A stretch of 8,731 nt of DNA from an uncultured Clostridia bacterium (GCA_934647145.1 CAKUFB010000101.1:1-8731); one strand, 5' to 3'. Positions 1-6,467 are shown, numbered from the stretch's first letter. Notes: a model not told the origin generated them from the letters alone. Numbers and translations are program-made.

Positions 1-88
1 GTCCAATTTATGCTTCCCGAATTCGTGATAGAACCGGCGGCAGCAAGCGGGTGCAGGCTCAGCCTGCCGGACAAACTTCGGTGGGGGT

Positions 89-124
89 CTGGGGGAGCGC
101 GAAGCGAAGCGGAGTCTCCCCCAG
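89..124. repeat. Inverted repeat CTGGGGGAG / CTCCCCCAG, present only in unit 1
   Basis: CTGGGGGAG (89-97) pairs perfectly with CTCCCCCAG (116-124) around an 18-nt loop that itself holds the short tandem GCGAAGCGAAGC. Unit 2 keeps only a right-arm-like CTCCCCCAG, because the 42-bp block with the left arm and loop is absent. This hairpin is therefore a separable module of the repeat. Confidence 0.8.
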
Positions 125-153
125 CCAGCCACGCGTCGGCAGTGCCGACAGAA

Positions 154-177
154 GTTTTCTGGGAGCGCCCGGAAAAC
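154..177. repeat. GTTTTCYGGG-AGCG-CCCGGAAAAC hairpin, unit 1
   Basis: Ten-bp arms (154-163 and 168-177) surround an AGCG tetraloop. One position is T instead of C relative to the unit 2 copy, which still allows a G-U pair in RNA. The copy at 305-328 pairs perfectly. Confidence 0.85.
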
Positions 178-181
178 CGGA

Positions 182-216
182 GAATTCGGGAAGTCCAATT
201 TATGCTTCCCGAATTC
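182..216. repeat. Junction palindrome, complete copy A
   Basis: GAATTCGGGAAG (182-193) and CTTCCCGAATTC (205-216) are perfect 12-bp inverted repeats around an 11-nt loop. The structure straddles the boundary between units 1 and 2 and contains two EcoRI-type GAATTC sites. There is no T-run after the right arm on either strand, so it does not look like an intrinsic terminator. Confidence 0.9.
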
Positions 217-304
217 GTCGATAGAACCCGCGGCAGCAAGTGGGTGCAGGCTCAGCCTGCCGGAGCCTCCCCCAGCCAGCCACGCGTCGGCAGTGCCGAC
301 AGAA

Positions 305-328
305 GTTTTCCGGGAGCGCCCGGAAAAC
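305..328. repeat. GTTTTCCGGG-AGCG-CCCGGAAAAC hairpin, unit 2
   Basis: Perfect 10-bp arms (305-314 and 319-328) surround the loop AGCG. This is the unit 2 counterpart of the hairpin at 154-177. Confidence 0.85.
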
Positions 329-332
329 CGCA

Positions 333-367
333 GAATTCGGGAAGTCCAATTTATGCTTCCCGAATTC
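333..367. repeat. Junction palindrome, complete copy B
   Basis: The same perfect 12-bp inverted repeat recurs between units 2 and 3, with arms 333-344 and 356-367 and an identical 11-nt loop. A third copy is cut by the window start: only its loop and right arm (13-24) are visible, so the array continues to the left. Confidence 0.9.
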
Positions 368-416
368 GTCGATAGAATGCGCGGCAGCAACCGGGTGCAG
401 GCTCAGCCTGCCCGAT

Positions 417-424
417 AGAAAGGA
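417..424 (+). promoter_or_regulatory. Ribosome-binding site that decides the plsC start
   Basis: AGAAAGGA at 417-424 lies 8 nt before the ATG at 433. The earlier in-frame ATG at 424 overlaps this purine run and would have no spacing, so 433 is the better start. The preceding CGATAGAA (413-420) is identical to a segment inside the repeat units (for example 370-377), so the site may be partly derived from the repeat. Confidence 0.7.
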
Positions 425-432
425 TGGTTCAT

Positions 433-1014
433 ATGCAAAGTAACCGGGCTTATGCCCGCATTCGCAGATTTCTGATCTGCCTGTTTCACCTGATCTTCCC
501 GATGAAGGTCACCGGACTCGAAAATCTGCCCGCCGAGGGCGCCTGCGTCCTGTGCAGCAATCACCTCTCCGACTGGGATCCGTTCCTTTTGGCCTGCGCG
601 CTGCCGCGGCAGGTGGTGTTTCTGGCCAAAAAGGAGCTCTTCGAGGTGCCGGTCGTGCGCTGGTTCGTGAAGAAGATGGGGGCGTTCCCGGTCAACCGCG
701 GCAGCGCCGACCTGGCCGCCATCCGCAAGTGCATGAGCGTGGTCAGGGAGGGCGAGGTGCTGGGCATCTTCCCCCAGGGTCACCGCTACAGGGCCGACGA
801 TCACCGTCAGCTGGAAAGCGGCGCGGCGCTGGTCGCCCTGCGCACCCGCACGCCCATCGTGCCCGTGCACATCTCCGCGCCCCTGCGCTATTTTCACCGC
901 GTGCGCATCGAAATCGGCGCGCCGGTTCCGATGGACGATCTGTTCGGCAAGACGGACGCGGCGTCGCTGGAAACGGCGACCCAGCGCCTGACCGCCGCCA
1001 TCTGGCACGACTGA
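433..1014 (+). CDS. plsC: 1-acyl-sn-glycerol-3-phosphate acyltransferase (PlsC/LPLAT family)
   Basis: This enzyme transfers an acyl chain to the sn-2 position of lysophosphatidic acid, giving phosphatidic acid for membrane phospholipid synthesis at the inner face of the membrane. The protein is 193 aa, normal for short bacterial PlsC. The catalytic NHxxxxD motif is present as NHLSDWD near residues 43-49. It is followed by KKELF with a downstream PVNRG (glycerol-phosphate-binding block), FPQGHR replacing the common FPEGTR, and VPVHI as the fourth block. A short hydrophobic N-terminal stretch (about residues 13-24) probably anchors it to the membrane. The start at 433 rests on ribosome-binding-site spacing; an ATG nine bases earlier is in frame. 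No clear promoter is visible inside the repeat array just upstream. The gene ends at a strong terminator and is not co-directional with its neighbour, so it may be monocistronic. The family is certain; acyl-donor preference is not. Confidence 0.93.
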   Translation: MQSNRAYARIRRFLICLFHLIFPMKVTGLENLPAEGACVLCSNHLSDWDPFLLACALPRQVVFLAKKELFEVPVVRWFVKKMGAFPVNRGSADLAAIRKCMSVVREGEVLGIFPQGHRYRADDHRQLESGAALVALRTRTPIVPVHISAPLRYFHRVRIEIGAPVPMDDLFGKTDAASLETATQRLTAAIWHD

Positions 1015-1031
1015 TCCCCGAAAACAGCAAA

Positions 1032-1076
1032 CCCCGCGCCCGGAGGAGCGATTCCTTCAGGCGCGGGGGTTATTTT
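1032..1076. terminator. Rho-independent terminator, probably bidirectional
   Basis: CCCCGCGCC (1032-1040) pairs with GGCGCGGGG (1060-1068). Inside it, after one mismatch, GGAGGA (1042-1047) pairs with TCCTTC (1053-1058) around a 5-nt loop. On the plus strand the hairpin is followed by a T-rich GTTATTTT, ending plsC transcription. On the minus strand the same hairpin lies just past the kinase stop and is followed by TTTGCTGTTTT, so it probably ends that operon too. Confidence 0.88.
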
Positions 1077-1097
1077 ACCCGGAAAGGGTCTTAGCCC

Positions 1098-2933
1098 TCA
1101 CACTCCCCGATTGACGCGGAGGGTGACGGTCGTGCCCAGGCCGGGCGCGGAGTCGATCGACAGGCCGCTGCCCTCGCCGTAGAGCATCAGCAGGCGGCGA
1201 TGGATGTTGTACATGCCGATGTGGCGGTGGCCGTCCGGGCCGCGCGCGGGCTCGGTTTCGCACTGCAGGGTTTCGGTCAGGCGCTCGAGGGTGGCCGCGT
1301 CCATGCCTGCGCCGTCGTCGCGAATCGTGCACAGCAGACCCTCGGCGGTCGGCTCGATGCGCACGCTTACCTGGAGCGTCCGTCCGACGGTCTGGGCGTG
1401 CTCGCAGCAGTTTTCGAGGATGGGCTGCAGCGTGAAGCGGGGCAGAATTCCGTCCTCGCAGGCGCATTCGATCGAGATGCGGATTTTTTCCTCACCGGTG
1501 GGCGCGCCGCCGGGCAGCTGACCGTTGAAGCGCAGGTGAATCAGGTCGACGTAGTTCTGGGTGTAGGCCAGCTCCTGCCGCAGCGTCCACTCCTCCGACC
1601 AGTCGCTGAAGATCGGGTGCAGCAGCCGCGTGAACAGCTCCAGCAGCCGCGCGACGTGCTCGCTGCCCGACATCGAGGCGGCCCAGCGGATGGAGGTGAG
1701 CGTGTTGAACAGGAAGTGGGGCGTGATCTGAGCCTGCAGCGTGCGCATTTCCAGGCGATGCTTGGCGCGCTCGTTTTCCTCGTTGCGCGCGATCAGGTCG
1801 TTGATCGAGGCGAGCATCTGGTTGGTCTGCTCGGCCACGAGGCGCACCTCCTCCGCGTCGTGCTCGCGGGAGACGACCCGCCGGTTCAGCTCGCCGTCGC
1901 GCACCTGGCGCATCACCTCGGCCAGGTCCTCCAGCGGGCGGCAGATGCTCCGGCTCCACAGGGCGGTCAGCGGGATCAGAACCAGCGCCGCCGCGGCGCA
2001 GATCCACAGCGTGAGACGCCGCATGCTTCGCCCGGCGCTCAGGTAGACGTCCATCGGCACATACTGGGCAAGCACCCATCCGGAGAGGTTCAGCCGGCGG
2101 TAAAATACCTGATACTCGGTTCCGCTCTCCTGGACGCAGGAAAAGCTGCCGCTCTTCTGCTCGGGCAGGCGATCCGCGAAAAAGGCGGGCTGACCGATCG
2201 CATCCTCGCGGGTGGAGGACAGGCAGGTTCCGTCCGCGGAGAGCACCATGACCTGCGCGCCCGCGCCGGAGAGGTGGGCAAAGCAGTCGCGCACTGTCTG
2301 CTCGTTGATCGCCGTGACCATGACCACGCCCCGCACGGGCGCCGCGCCCGCGTAGGTAAAGGAGAGCCGGTTGGCCGCGCAGATGCGCCAGCCCGTCCGC
2401 TGCAGCTCGGAGGGCGTATTCGGCAGCAGCGAGTCCGCCCGCACCACGGTGCGCCAGTTGGTGGTTCGGCTGTGCGCGCCGGTCAGGAAGGCGGTCTCGT
2501 GAAACGGGCTCCAGGAATCGGTTTCAGCGCTGTAGTGCCAGTCGAGCGAGCTGCCCTGCACGGTGCGGTCTTCGTGCAGGAACAGGATGTCCGTGACGCA
2601 GGAGCTCAGGTAGAACGCGTTTTGCAGCGCCTGGTCGAACGCCTTTTTGCTCTCCACCTTCTCAAGCGGAGTCTGCGCCTGCCCCAGCACATAGCGCTCC
2701 ACCGCGGGTTGGGCGGCGACGGTGTTCACCACGTTTACGGCCTCGCCCAGCATTTTGATGAGCGTCCTTTCGAGCACCCGGAAGCTGTCCGCGATGCGCT
2801 GCTCGTCGTTTTGGATCTCGACCTTGGTCGTGTGCTCGGCGATGATCAACGAGGGCAGCAGGATGGCCGTCAGCACCAGCGCGCACACCATGGTCAGCAC
2901 GCGGAAGCGGAAGGAACGGAATCGGTTTCTCAT
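1098..2933 (-). CDS. Sensor histidine kinase, YesM-like (HisK_internal type)
   Basis: A 611-aa membrane kinase that would sense an extracellular signal and phosphorylate the response regulator encoded just upstream. TM1 is at about residues 10-32. A long extracellular region (about 33-305, probably Cache-like) follows, with TM2 at about 307-326, then a HAMP linker and a coiled stretch (about 327-395). The His_kinase (PF06580) block reads LQAQITPHFLFNTL, with the phospho-accepting His near 406. The HATPase domain has an N-box LQPILEN near 503-508, the G1 box DDGAGM near 539, and the G2-type HIGMYNIHRRL near 571. The start ATG overlaps the regulator's stop as ATGA, and AGGGAGA (2944-2950) lies 10 nt upstream, pointing to translational coupling. 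The frame remains open far upstream of 2933, but that part only shadows the regulator. The ligand cannot be inferred; the divergent transporter suggests a carbohydrate. Confidence 0.93.
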   Translation of the reverse strand: MRNRFRSFRFRVLTMVCALVLTAILLPSLIIAEHTTKVEIQNDEQRIADSFRVLERTLIKMLGEAVNVVNTVAAQPAVERYVLGQAQTPLEKVESKKAFDQALQNAFYLSSCVTDILFLHEDRTVQGSSLDWHYSAETDSWSPFHETAFLTGAHSRTTNWRTVVRADSLLPNTPSELQRTGWRICAANRLSFTYAGAAPVRGVVMVTAINEQTVRDCFAHLSGAGAQVMVLSADGTCLSSTREDAIGQPAFFADRLPEQKSGSFSCVQESGTEYQVFYRRLNLSGWVLAQYVPMDVYLSAGRSMRRLTLWICAAAALVLIPLTALWSRSICRPLEDLAEVMRQVRDGELNRRVVSREHDAEEVRLVAEQTNQMLASINDLIARNEENERAKHRLEMRTLQAQITPHFLFNTLTSIRWAASMSGSEHVARLLELFTRLLHPIFSDWSEEWTLRQELAYTQNYVDLIHLRFNGQLPGGAPTGEEKIRISIECACEDGILPRFTLQPILENCCEHAQTVGRTLQVSVRIEPTAEGLLCTIRDDGAGMDAATLERLTETLQCETEPARGPDGHRHIGMYNIHRRLLMLYGEGSGLSIDSAPGLGTTVTLRVNRGV

Positions 2934-4348
2934 GAGGAGCGCATCTCCCTTCGCCAGGCCTTGGGGCTGTGACCCGCGCGCTGCGAAAAGTAGCGCGTGA
3001 AGTAGGACTCGGAGGAAAAGCCGCAGCGCTCGGCCACCGTGCGGATGGGCAGGTCGGTCTGCGCGAGCATGCGCGCCGCCGCGTCCATGCGCAGCAGCGA
3101 CAGGTATTCGGTGAAGGACAGCCCGGTGTTCTTCTGAAACAGCAGCGCCAGATACCCCTGACTGAAGGAATACCGCTCCGCCAGCTCGTTCAGGCGCACC
3201 GAGTCGAAGGCGAAGCGCTCCTGAATATAGCGGCAGATTTCCTGAATGGTGGCGCGGTAGCTGGGCGAAATCTCGTATTCGGGCAGGGCGGCGAGCAGCG
3301 CGCGCAGGGCCTCGGGGGCGCAGGCGGACTCCGGAAGGACAGCGCCCGGAAAGTGCAGCGCCAGGCAGGCCGACAGCCGGTGAAGCGCCGTTTTGTACAG
3401 CGGCTCGTTCAGCCCGTAGGACACGTCCAGTATGTGCAGGCACTCGGCAAGCGCCTGGTTTCCGCCCCGAATCAGCGCCTGCGTCAGCGGATGCTGCGCG
3501 AGCCGCCGCGCGCCCTCCTTCTCGAACGAGGGCGTGGTTCGCGCGCCGCCGGTGAAGTCGTAGAACGACCGGGGATAGAAGAAGGGCGAGCGCAGGATCA
3601 GCCCGGCCTTGTGGTAAAGCGCGGGCAGGCTTTCGGCCGGAGCCGGCAGCGAGTGAGCCGCGAACCGGGGCGCGGGGGAGAGATCCTTCGCCGGGCCGCC
3701 CAGGCATCCGGTCAGCAGCGACGCGTCGATCGGCTCCCGCGCCAGGGCGACGCACACCTCGTCGTCCATCGAGACCTCCCAGGCGGACAGCACGTTCAGG
3801 CGCGCCAGAATCCCCTCGCGGGACGCGCCGTCCGCCGTCCAGAACACTGCGGAGCCCACCTGCGGAAAGGCGCGCCCGAATTCCTGCGCGGTCGTCCGGC
3901 CCAGGCGAATGTACGCGTCCATGACCTGCCGCGCGCCCGCCGAATCCGCGCCCGCGGTCGTGCCGTCCAGCGCCCGAAGCTGCGTGACGGCGCGCTTCAC
4001 GGCCTCCTCCACATCGCCCGCGGCCATGGTGGCCTTGAGCAGGTAGCTGGTCAGATCCTTGTCGATGATGCAGTGGATCGCGGGAAAGTCCTGCAGGCAG
4101 GTCACGACGATGATGCGCGTGCGCCGGGACAGCCGCCTGACGCGCTCGATCAGCTCCTGGCCGGTCAGTCCGGGCATGCGCAGGTCGGTAATCAGCAGAT
4201 CGGGCATGGCGTGCTCGCAGTGCGCCCAGGCGGACAGGCCGTCCGAAAAGCACTCGGGCGCACAGATCCCCAGCTTTTCCCAGTCCACGCTCGACGTGAT
4301 GCCGGCCAGAATCAACGCTTCGTCCTCTGCGATTGCGGCGGTGTACAT
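2930..4348 (-). CDS. Response regulator with C-terminal AraC-type DNA-binding domain, YesN-like
   Basis: A 472-aa transcription factor, probably phosphorylated by the adjacent kinase. The N-terminal receiver domain (about 1-120) has the acidic pair E8-D9, the phospho-acceptor D55 in ITDLRMPGLTG, the switch Thr at 83 (IIVVT) and the conserved Lys at 105 (YLLKA), so it appears fully functional. A middle region (about 130-365) has no motif I recognise; such linker regions are usual in YesN-type regulators. The C-terminal AraC/XylS domain (about 368-472) has two helix-turn-helix units, the second reading VAERCGFSSESYFTRYF. The start is supported by GGGAGGG six bases upstream and by a consensus promoter ending about 30 bases away. 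It is the first gene of a two-gene operon and is transcribed divergently from the transporter, its likely target. Regulator-kinase order with a 4-base overlap implies balanced translation. Confidence 0.95.
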   Translation of the reverse strand: MYTAAIAEDEALILAGITSSVDWEKLGICAPECFSDGLSAWAHCEHAMPDLLITDLRMPGLTGQELIERVRRLSRRTRIIVVTCLQDFPAIHCIIDKDLTSYLLKATMAAGDVEEAVKRAVTQLRALDGTTAGADSAGARQVMDAYIRLGRTTAQEFGRAFPQVGSAVFWTADGASREGILARLNVLSAWEVSMDDEVCVALAREPIDASLLTGCLGGPAKDLSPAPRFAAHSLPAPAESLPALYHKAGLILRSPFFYPRSFYDFTGGARTTPSFEKEGARRLAQHPLTQALIRGGNQALAECLHILDVSYGLNEPLYKTALHRLSACLALHFPGAVLPESACAPEALRALLAALPEYEISPSYRATIQEICRYIQERFAFDSVRLNELAERYSFSQGYLALLFQKNTGLSFTEYLSLLRMDAAARMLAQTDLPIRTVAERCGFSSESYFTRYFSQRAGHSPKAWRREMRSS

Positions 4349-4377
4349 CCCTCGCCCTCCCTTCGGGTTCTCCTTTC

Positions 4378-4407
4378 ATTATAATGCGTCCGGCTTTTGC
4401 CTGTCAA
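4378..4407 (-). promoter_or_regulatory. Sigma-A promoter of the regulator-kinase operon
   Basis: Read on the minus strand, the -35 is TTGACA (4407-4402) and the -10 is TATAAT (4383-4378), both perfect consensus, separated by 18 bp. Transcription would start near 4371, giving a leader of about 23 nt with the regulator's ribosome-binding site. Confidence 0.85.
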
Positions 4408-4479
4408 CCGTGCGGGCGGGACTGACGCAAAGAAAGGCGCATCGTTCAATTATGCCTGACGATTTGTGCAAGTATGACA

Positions 4480-4531
4480 CACTTTTCCGCGCACTCGGCG
4501 CGAATCGAGCAAGCAACTGCCCGGAAAAGTG
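4480..4531. promoter_or_regulatory. Inverted-repeat operator candidate upstream of the transporter promoter
   Basis: CACTTTTCCG (4480-4489) and CGGAAAAGTG (4522-4531) are perfect 10-bp inverted repeats. Their centres are 42 bp apart, close to four helical turns, so both arms face the same side of the DNA. The right arm ends two bases before the transporter -35 box, the usual place for an activator. The adjacent AraC-type regulator is the obvious candidate ligand, though this is inferred from position only. A short CGCGC/GCGCG repeat (4488-4502) lies inside. Confidence 0.6.
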
Positions 4532-4533
4532 CA

Positions 4534-4562
4534 TTGAAATTAACGAAAAATGTGCGTATGAT
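4534..4562 (+). promoter_or_regulatory. Promoter of the transporter operon
   Basis: TTGAAA (4534-4539) and TATGAT (4557-4562) are separated by exactly 17 bp, each one mismatch from consensus. The predicted start is near 4569, leaving an untranslated leader of about 190 nt. Confidence 0.75.
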
Positions 4563-4664
4563 AGAAACAGATCGGGCGGATTGAGGAAACGGCGTTCACG
4601 GAAATCTGACGCGCTTTTGATGGGACGCTGACGGCGATCTGATCGAGGCGTGCCATACTGTCCG

Positions 4665-4701
4665 CGTCCGGAAGGGAGGACACGCGCTTCCTGCCCGGAC
4701 G
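4665..4701 (+). promoter_or_regulatory. Leader hairpin before the binding-protein gene
   Basis: CGTCCGG (4665-4671) pairs with CCGGACG (4695-4701), and inside it AAG can pair with CTT. The loop displays GGGAGG, a Shine-Dalgarno-like sequence with no start codon close behind. No T-run follows, so it is not a terminator. I do not recognise a riboswitch class in this leader. Confidence 0.4.
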
Positions 4702-4761
4702 GTCGTGAAAACCGCACCCGAAACGCACCGAAAACAAGACGAGAAAGGGGAACAAACTCAC

Positions 4762-6450
4762 ATGAAAAAAACTGTCTCCGGTTTCCTGAGCCTGCTGCTG
4801 ACCCTCTGCCTGCTGTGCGGCTGCTTCTGCGCCAGCGCGAGCGCAGAGCCCGAGGAGGTCACGCTCTCCCTGGTGTCCTACCGCGAGCTGCAGAAGACCC
4901 CCGTGGCCTGGTATGAGACCGACGTGTACAAGTGGGTCTTCGATCAGATCGCCGACAAGTACGGCTATCGCATCAACCTGGAGTACGACTGCTACGACAA
5001 CGACAAGCTGAACCTGATGTACGCCTCGGGCGAGCTGCCGGACATCGTGTACTTCTACTCTGCCACTCAGGTGCAGACCGTCATGGACAACGGCTACGCC
5101 CTGAACCTGGCACCGCTGCTGGAGGAGTACGCGCCCCACATGCTGGACGAGAAGTTCGCCCAGCGCAACGAGCTGATGCAGAGCCTGGCCGGCGGCGAGG
5201 ACAACGGCCTGTACTTCATCCCGACCACCTACGGCCTGGAGCTGCGCGGCGGCGGACAGAACAGCATCCGCGGCTACGCGGTCAACTGGGAGTGGTTCAA
5301 GGAGATCGGCGCGCCCGACATCCCCAATGACGCCGCCTACATCGACGTGCTCGCCCAGATGGTCGAGAAGCACCCGCAGACTGCCGACGGCAAGCCGGTG
5401 TACGCCTTCGGCTATACCGACGACTTTAGCACCTGGACCAGCTGGCGCGCCTTCCCGACCAACGAGAGCCTGCTGAACCCGTGGACGTTCTCCGGGTATC
5501 TGTACGACGAAGGTCTGGACGACAACGTGCTCTACAACGGCTACACCGACACCGAGCGCTCCACCTTCTGGCAGGAGATGCGCTTCGCCAACGCCCTGTA
5601 CAACAAGGGACTGCTCGATCCCGACTCCTTCACCCAGACGAACGCCGAGCTCGACGCCAAGATCGAGGCCGGCCAGTATGCGGGCACGACGTTCGACAGC
5701 TCTGCCAACGGCTACGTCGTGGCCCCGGCGACCGGCGCGATGCTCTTCGGCAACAAGATCCACCTGGCCGGCTACTATCCGGACCAGCAGGTGTTCGTGT
5801 CCTCCTCCAGCGAGAACTGGAAGGCGGCGCTGGCCTGGATCGACTACATGCACACCGAGGAAGCCGAGCGCGCGCTCTACTCCGGTATCGAGGGCGTGCA
5901 CTGGAACTACGTCGACGGCGTGCCCACGCTGACCGACGAGACCATCGCCATGTATCAGGAGAACGGCGACGCGCTGAAGAAATCCGGCGTGGCCGATACC
6001 ACTCCCATCCGCATTTCGCAGCCCGGCATGTCCCACTCCGACGGCTATCCGCTGAGCCTGTTCGAGACCGACGAGATGCGCGCCGCTTCCATGACGCCCA
6101 TCATGAAGGACTACTCCGACTACTACGGCGTGTCCTATCCCTCTCAGGCCCGCCAGAAGCTGGTTGATGAAGGCAAGATCATCGACCACAGCCATAACTT
6201 CTCTCAGCTGGTGGCGGTCGCCCGCGAGCCCATCCCGACCGACATCCTGCGCATCCTGACCAAGTGCAACGACGTGGTCTACACCGCCGTGCCCAAGCTG
6301 GTCATGGCCGCGACCGAGGAAGAGTTCAACGCCATCCAGGAGCAGGTGCTCGCTGACCTTGAGAAGGCGGGCGAACCCGAGGCCTGGGCCTGGGCCAGCG
6401 AGGCGCAGGCGAAGGCGCACAGCCTGGTCGACCCGATCATCGGCAAGTAA
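4762..6450 (+). CDS. Extracellular solute-binding protein of a carbohydrate ABC transporter (family 1, LplA-like)
   Basis: A 562-aa secreted binding protein that would capture the substrate outside the cell and deliver it to the two permeases encoded downstream. The N-terminus is a clear signal peptide: MKKT, then a Leu-rich core. LLCGC puts a candidate lipid-anchored Cys at 21, whereas ASA before E29 would suit signal peptidase I; lipid anchoring is usual in Gram-positive relatives. The mature part resembles the large LplA-type SBP_bac_1 proteins: an early ASGELPDIVYF, then GLYFIPTTYG and the two-lobe fold, ending near residue 562. The start at 4762 is chosen because MKK begins the signal peptide and AAAGGGG lies 11 nt upstream; an in-frame ATG at 4705 would add 19 polar residues ahead of it. 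Codon use is strongly biased to C/G-ending codons (AAC, CTG, GCC), fitting high expression. The substrate is unknown, probably an oligosaccharide. Confidence 0.92.
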   Translation: MKKTVSGFLSLLLTLCLLCGCFCASASAEPEEVTLSLVSYRELQKTPVAWYETDVYKWVFDQIADKYGYRINLEYDCYDNDKLNLMYASGELPDIVYFYSATQVQTVMDNGYALNLAPLLEEYAPHMLDEKFAQRNELMQSLAGGEDNGLYFIPTTYGLELRGGGQNSIRGYAVNWEWFKEIGAPDIPNDAAYIDVLAQMVEKHPQTADGKPVYAFGYTDDFSTWTSWRAFPTNESLLNPWTFSGYLYDEGLDDNVLYNGYTDTERSTFWQEMRFANALYNKGLLDPDSFTQTNAELDAKIEAGQYAGTTFDSSANGYVVAPATGAMLFGNKIHLAGYYPDQQVFVSSSSENWKAALAWIDYMHTEEAERALYSGIEGVHWNYVDGVPTLTDETIAMYQENGDALKKSGVADTTPIRISQPGMSHSDGYPLSLFETDEMRAASMTPIMKDYSDYYGVSYPSQARQKLVDEGKIIDHSHNFSQLVAVAREPIPTDILRILTKCNDVVYTAVPKLVMAATEEEFNAIQEQVLADLEKAGEPEAWAWASEAQAKAHSLVDPIIGK

Positions 6451-6467
6451 ATCACAATGACGTTCGC

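Larger units (their letters stand above)
1..411. repeat. Tandem array of compound palindromic repeats, about 2.5 units, truncated at the left edge
   Basis: Three direct repeats begin at 1, 193 and 344 with the same opening, GTCCAATTTATGCTTCCCGA. Unit 1 is 192 bp and unit 2 is 151 bp. Unit 3 stops after about 68 bp, where the plsC ribosome-binding site begins. The size difference is explained by a 42-bp block (71-112) present only in unit 1 and one missing C after position 26. Each full unit is a chain of perfect or near-perfect palindromes: 12-bp arms around an 11-nt loop at the unit junction, GCAGGCT-C-AGCCTGC, GTCGGCA-G-TGCCGAC, and GTTTTCCGGG-AGCG-CCCGGAAAAC. Open frames crossing the region simply follow the repeats and lack a convincing ribosome-binding site, so I treat it as non-coding. 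It could be a REP-like or MITE-like intergenic element. I do not recognise the family. Confidence 0.9.
4349..4761. promoter_or_regulatory. Divergent control region between the two-component operon and the transporter operon
   Basis: This 413-bp gap holds no credible gene. It is locally more A+T-rich than its surroundings around 4440-4570. It contains a minus-strand promoter (4378-4407), a plus-strand promoter (4534-4562), a widely spaced inverted repeat (4480-4531), and a leader of about 190 nt before the binding-protein gene. A four-codon ATG-to-TGA frame at 4620 has no ribosome-binding site and is not called. Confidence 0.85.

Noticed and set aside
305..328. Resemblance of the repeat hairpin arm (AGTTTTCCGGG) to the operator arm CACTTTTCCG at 4480
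   Set aside because: Only about eight bases match, the spacing is entirely different (4-nt loop against 32 bp), and there is no shared promoter context.
1..411. The repeats as a CRISPR array
   Set aside because: The units are 151-192 bp and conserved throughout, with no short repeat alternating with unique spacers and no cas gene.
10..443. Two open frames across the repeat array (10-375 and 240-443)
   Set aside because: The translations simply repeat with the DNA units, no ribosome-binding site precedes the starts, and the palindromic structure explains the sequence.
1098..4379. A single 1093-codon minus-strand frame joining regulator and kinase regions
   Set aside because: From 4379 to 2934 the frame is an Arg/Ala-rich shadow of the response regulator, whose own frame carries all receiver and AraC motifs. 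The ATG at 4379 falls inside the -10 box. The real kinase starts at 2933.
1200..4384. Long plus-strand open frames antisense to the kinase and regulator (1200-2972 and 2969-4384)
   Set aside because: They are rich in Arg, Gly, His and Gln with no recognisable domain or ribosome-binding site, as expected for antisense frames in G+C-rich genes with biased third positions.
4465..4562. Similarity of TGTGCAAGTATGA (4465-4477) and TGTGCGTATGA (4551-4561) as a direct-repeat operator
   Set aside because: The second copy overlaps the -10 box and the match needs a 2-base gap, so promoter-like composition explains it as well.
4620..4631. Tiny ATG-to-TGA frame in the transporter leader, considered as a leader peptide
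   Set aside because: Only three amino acids, with no Shine-Dalgarno, no repeated regulatory codons and no following terminator.
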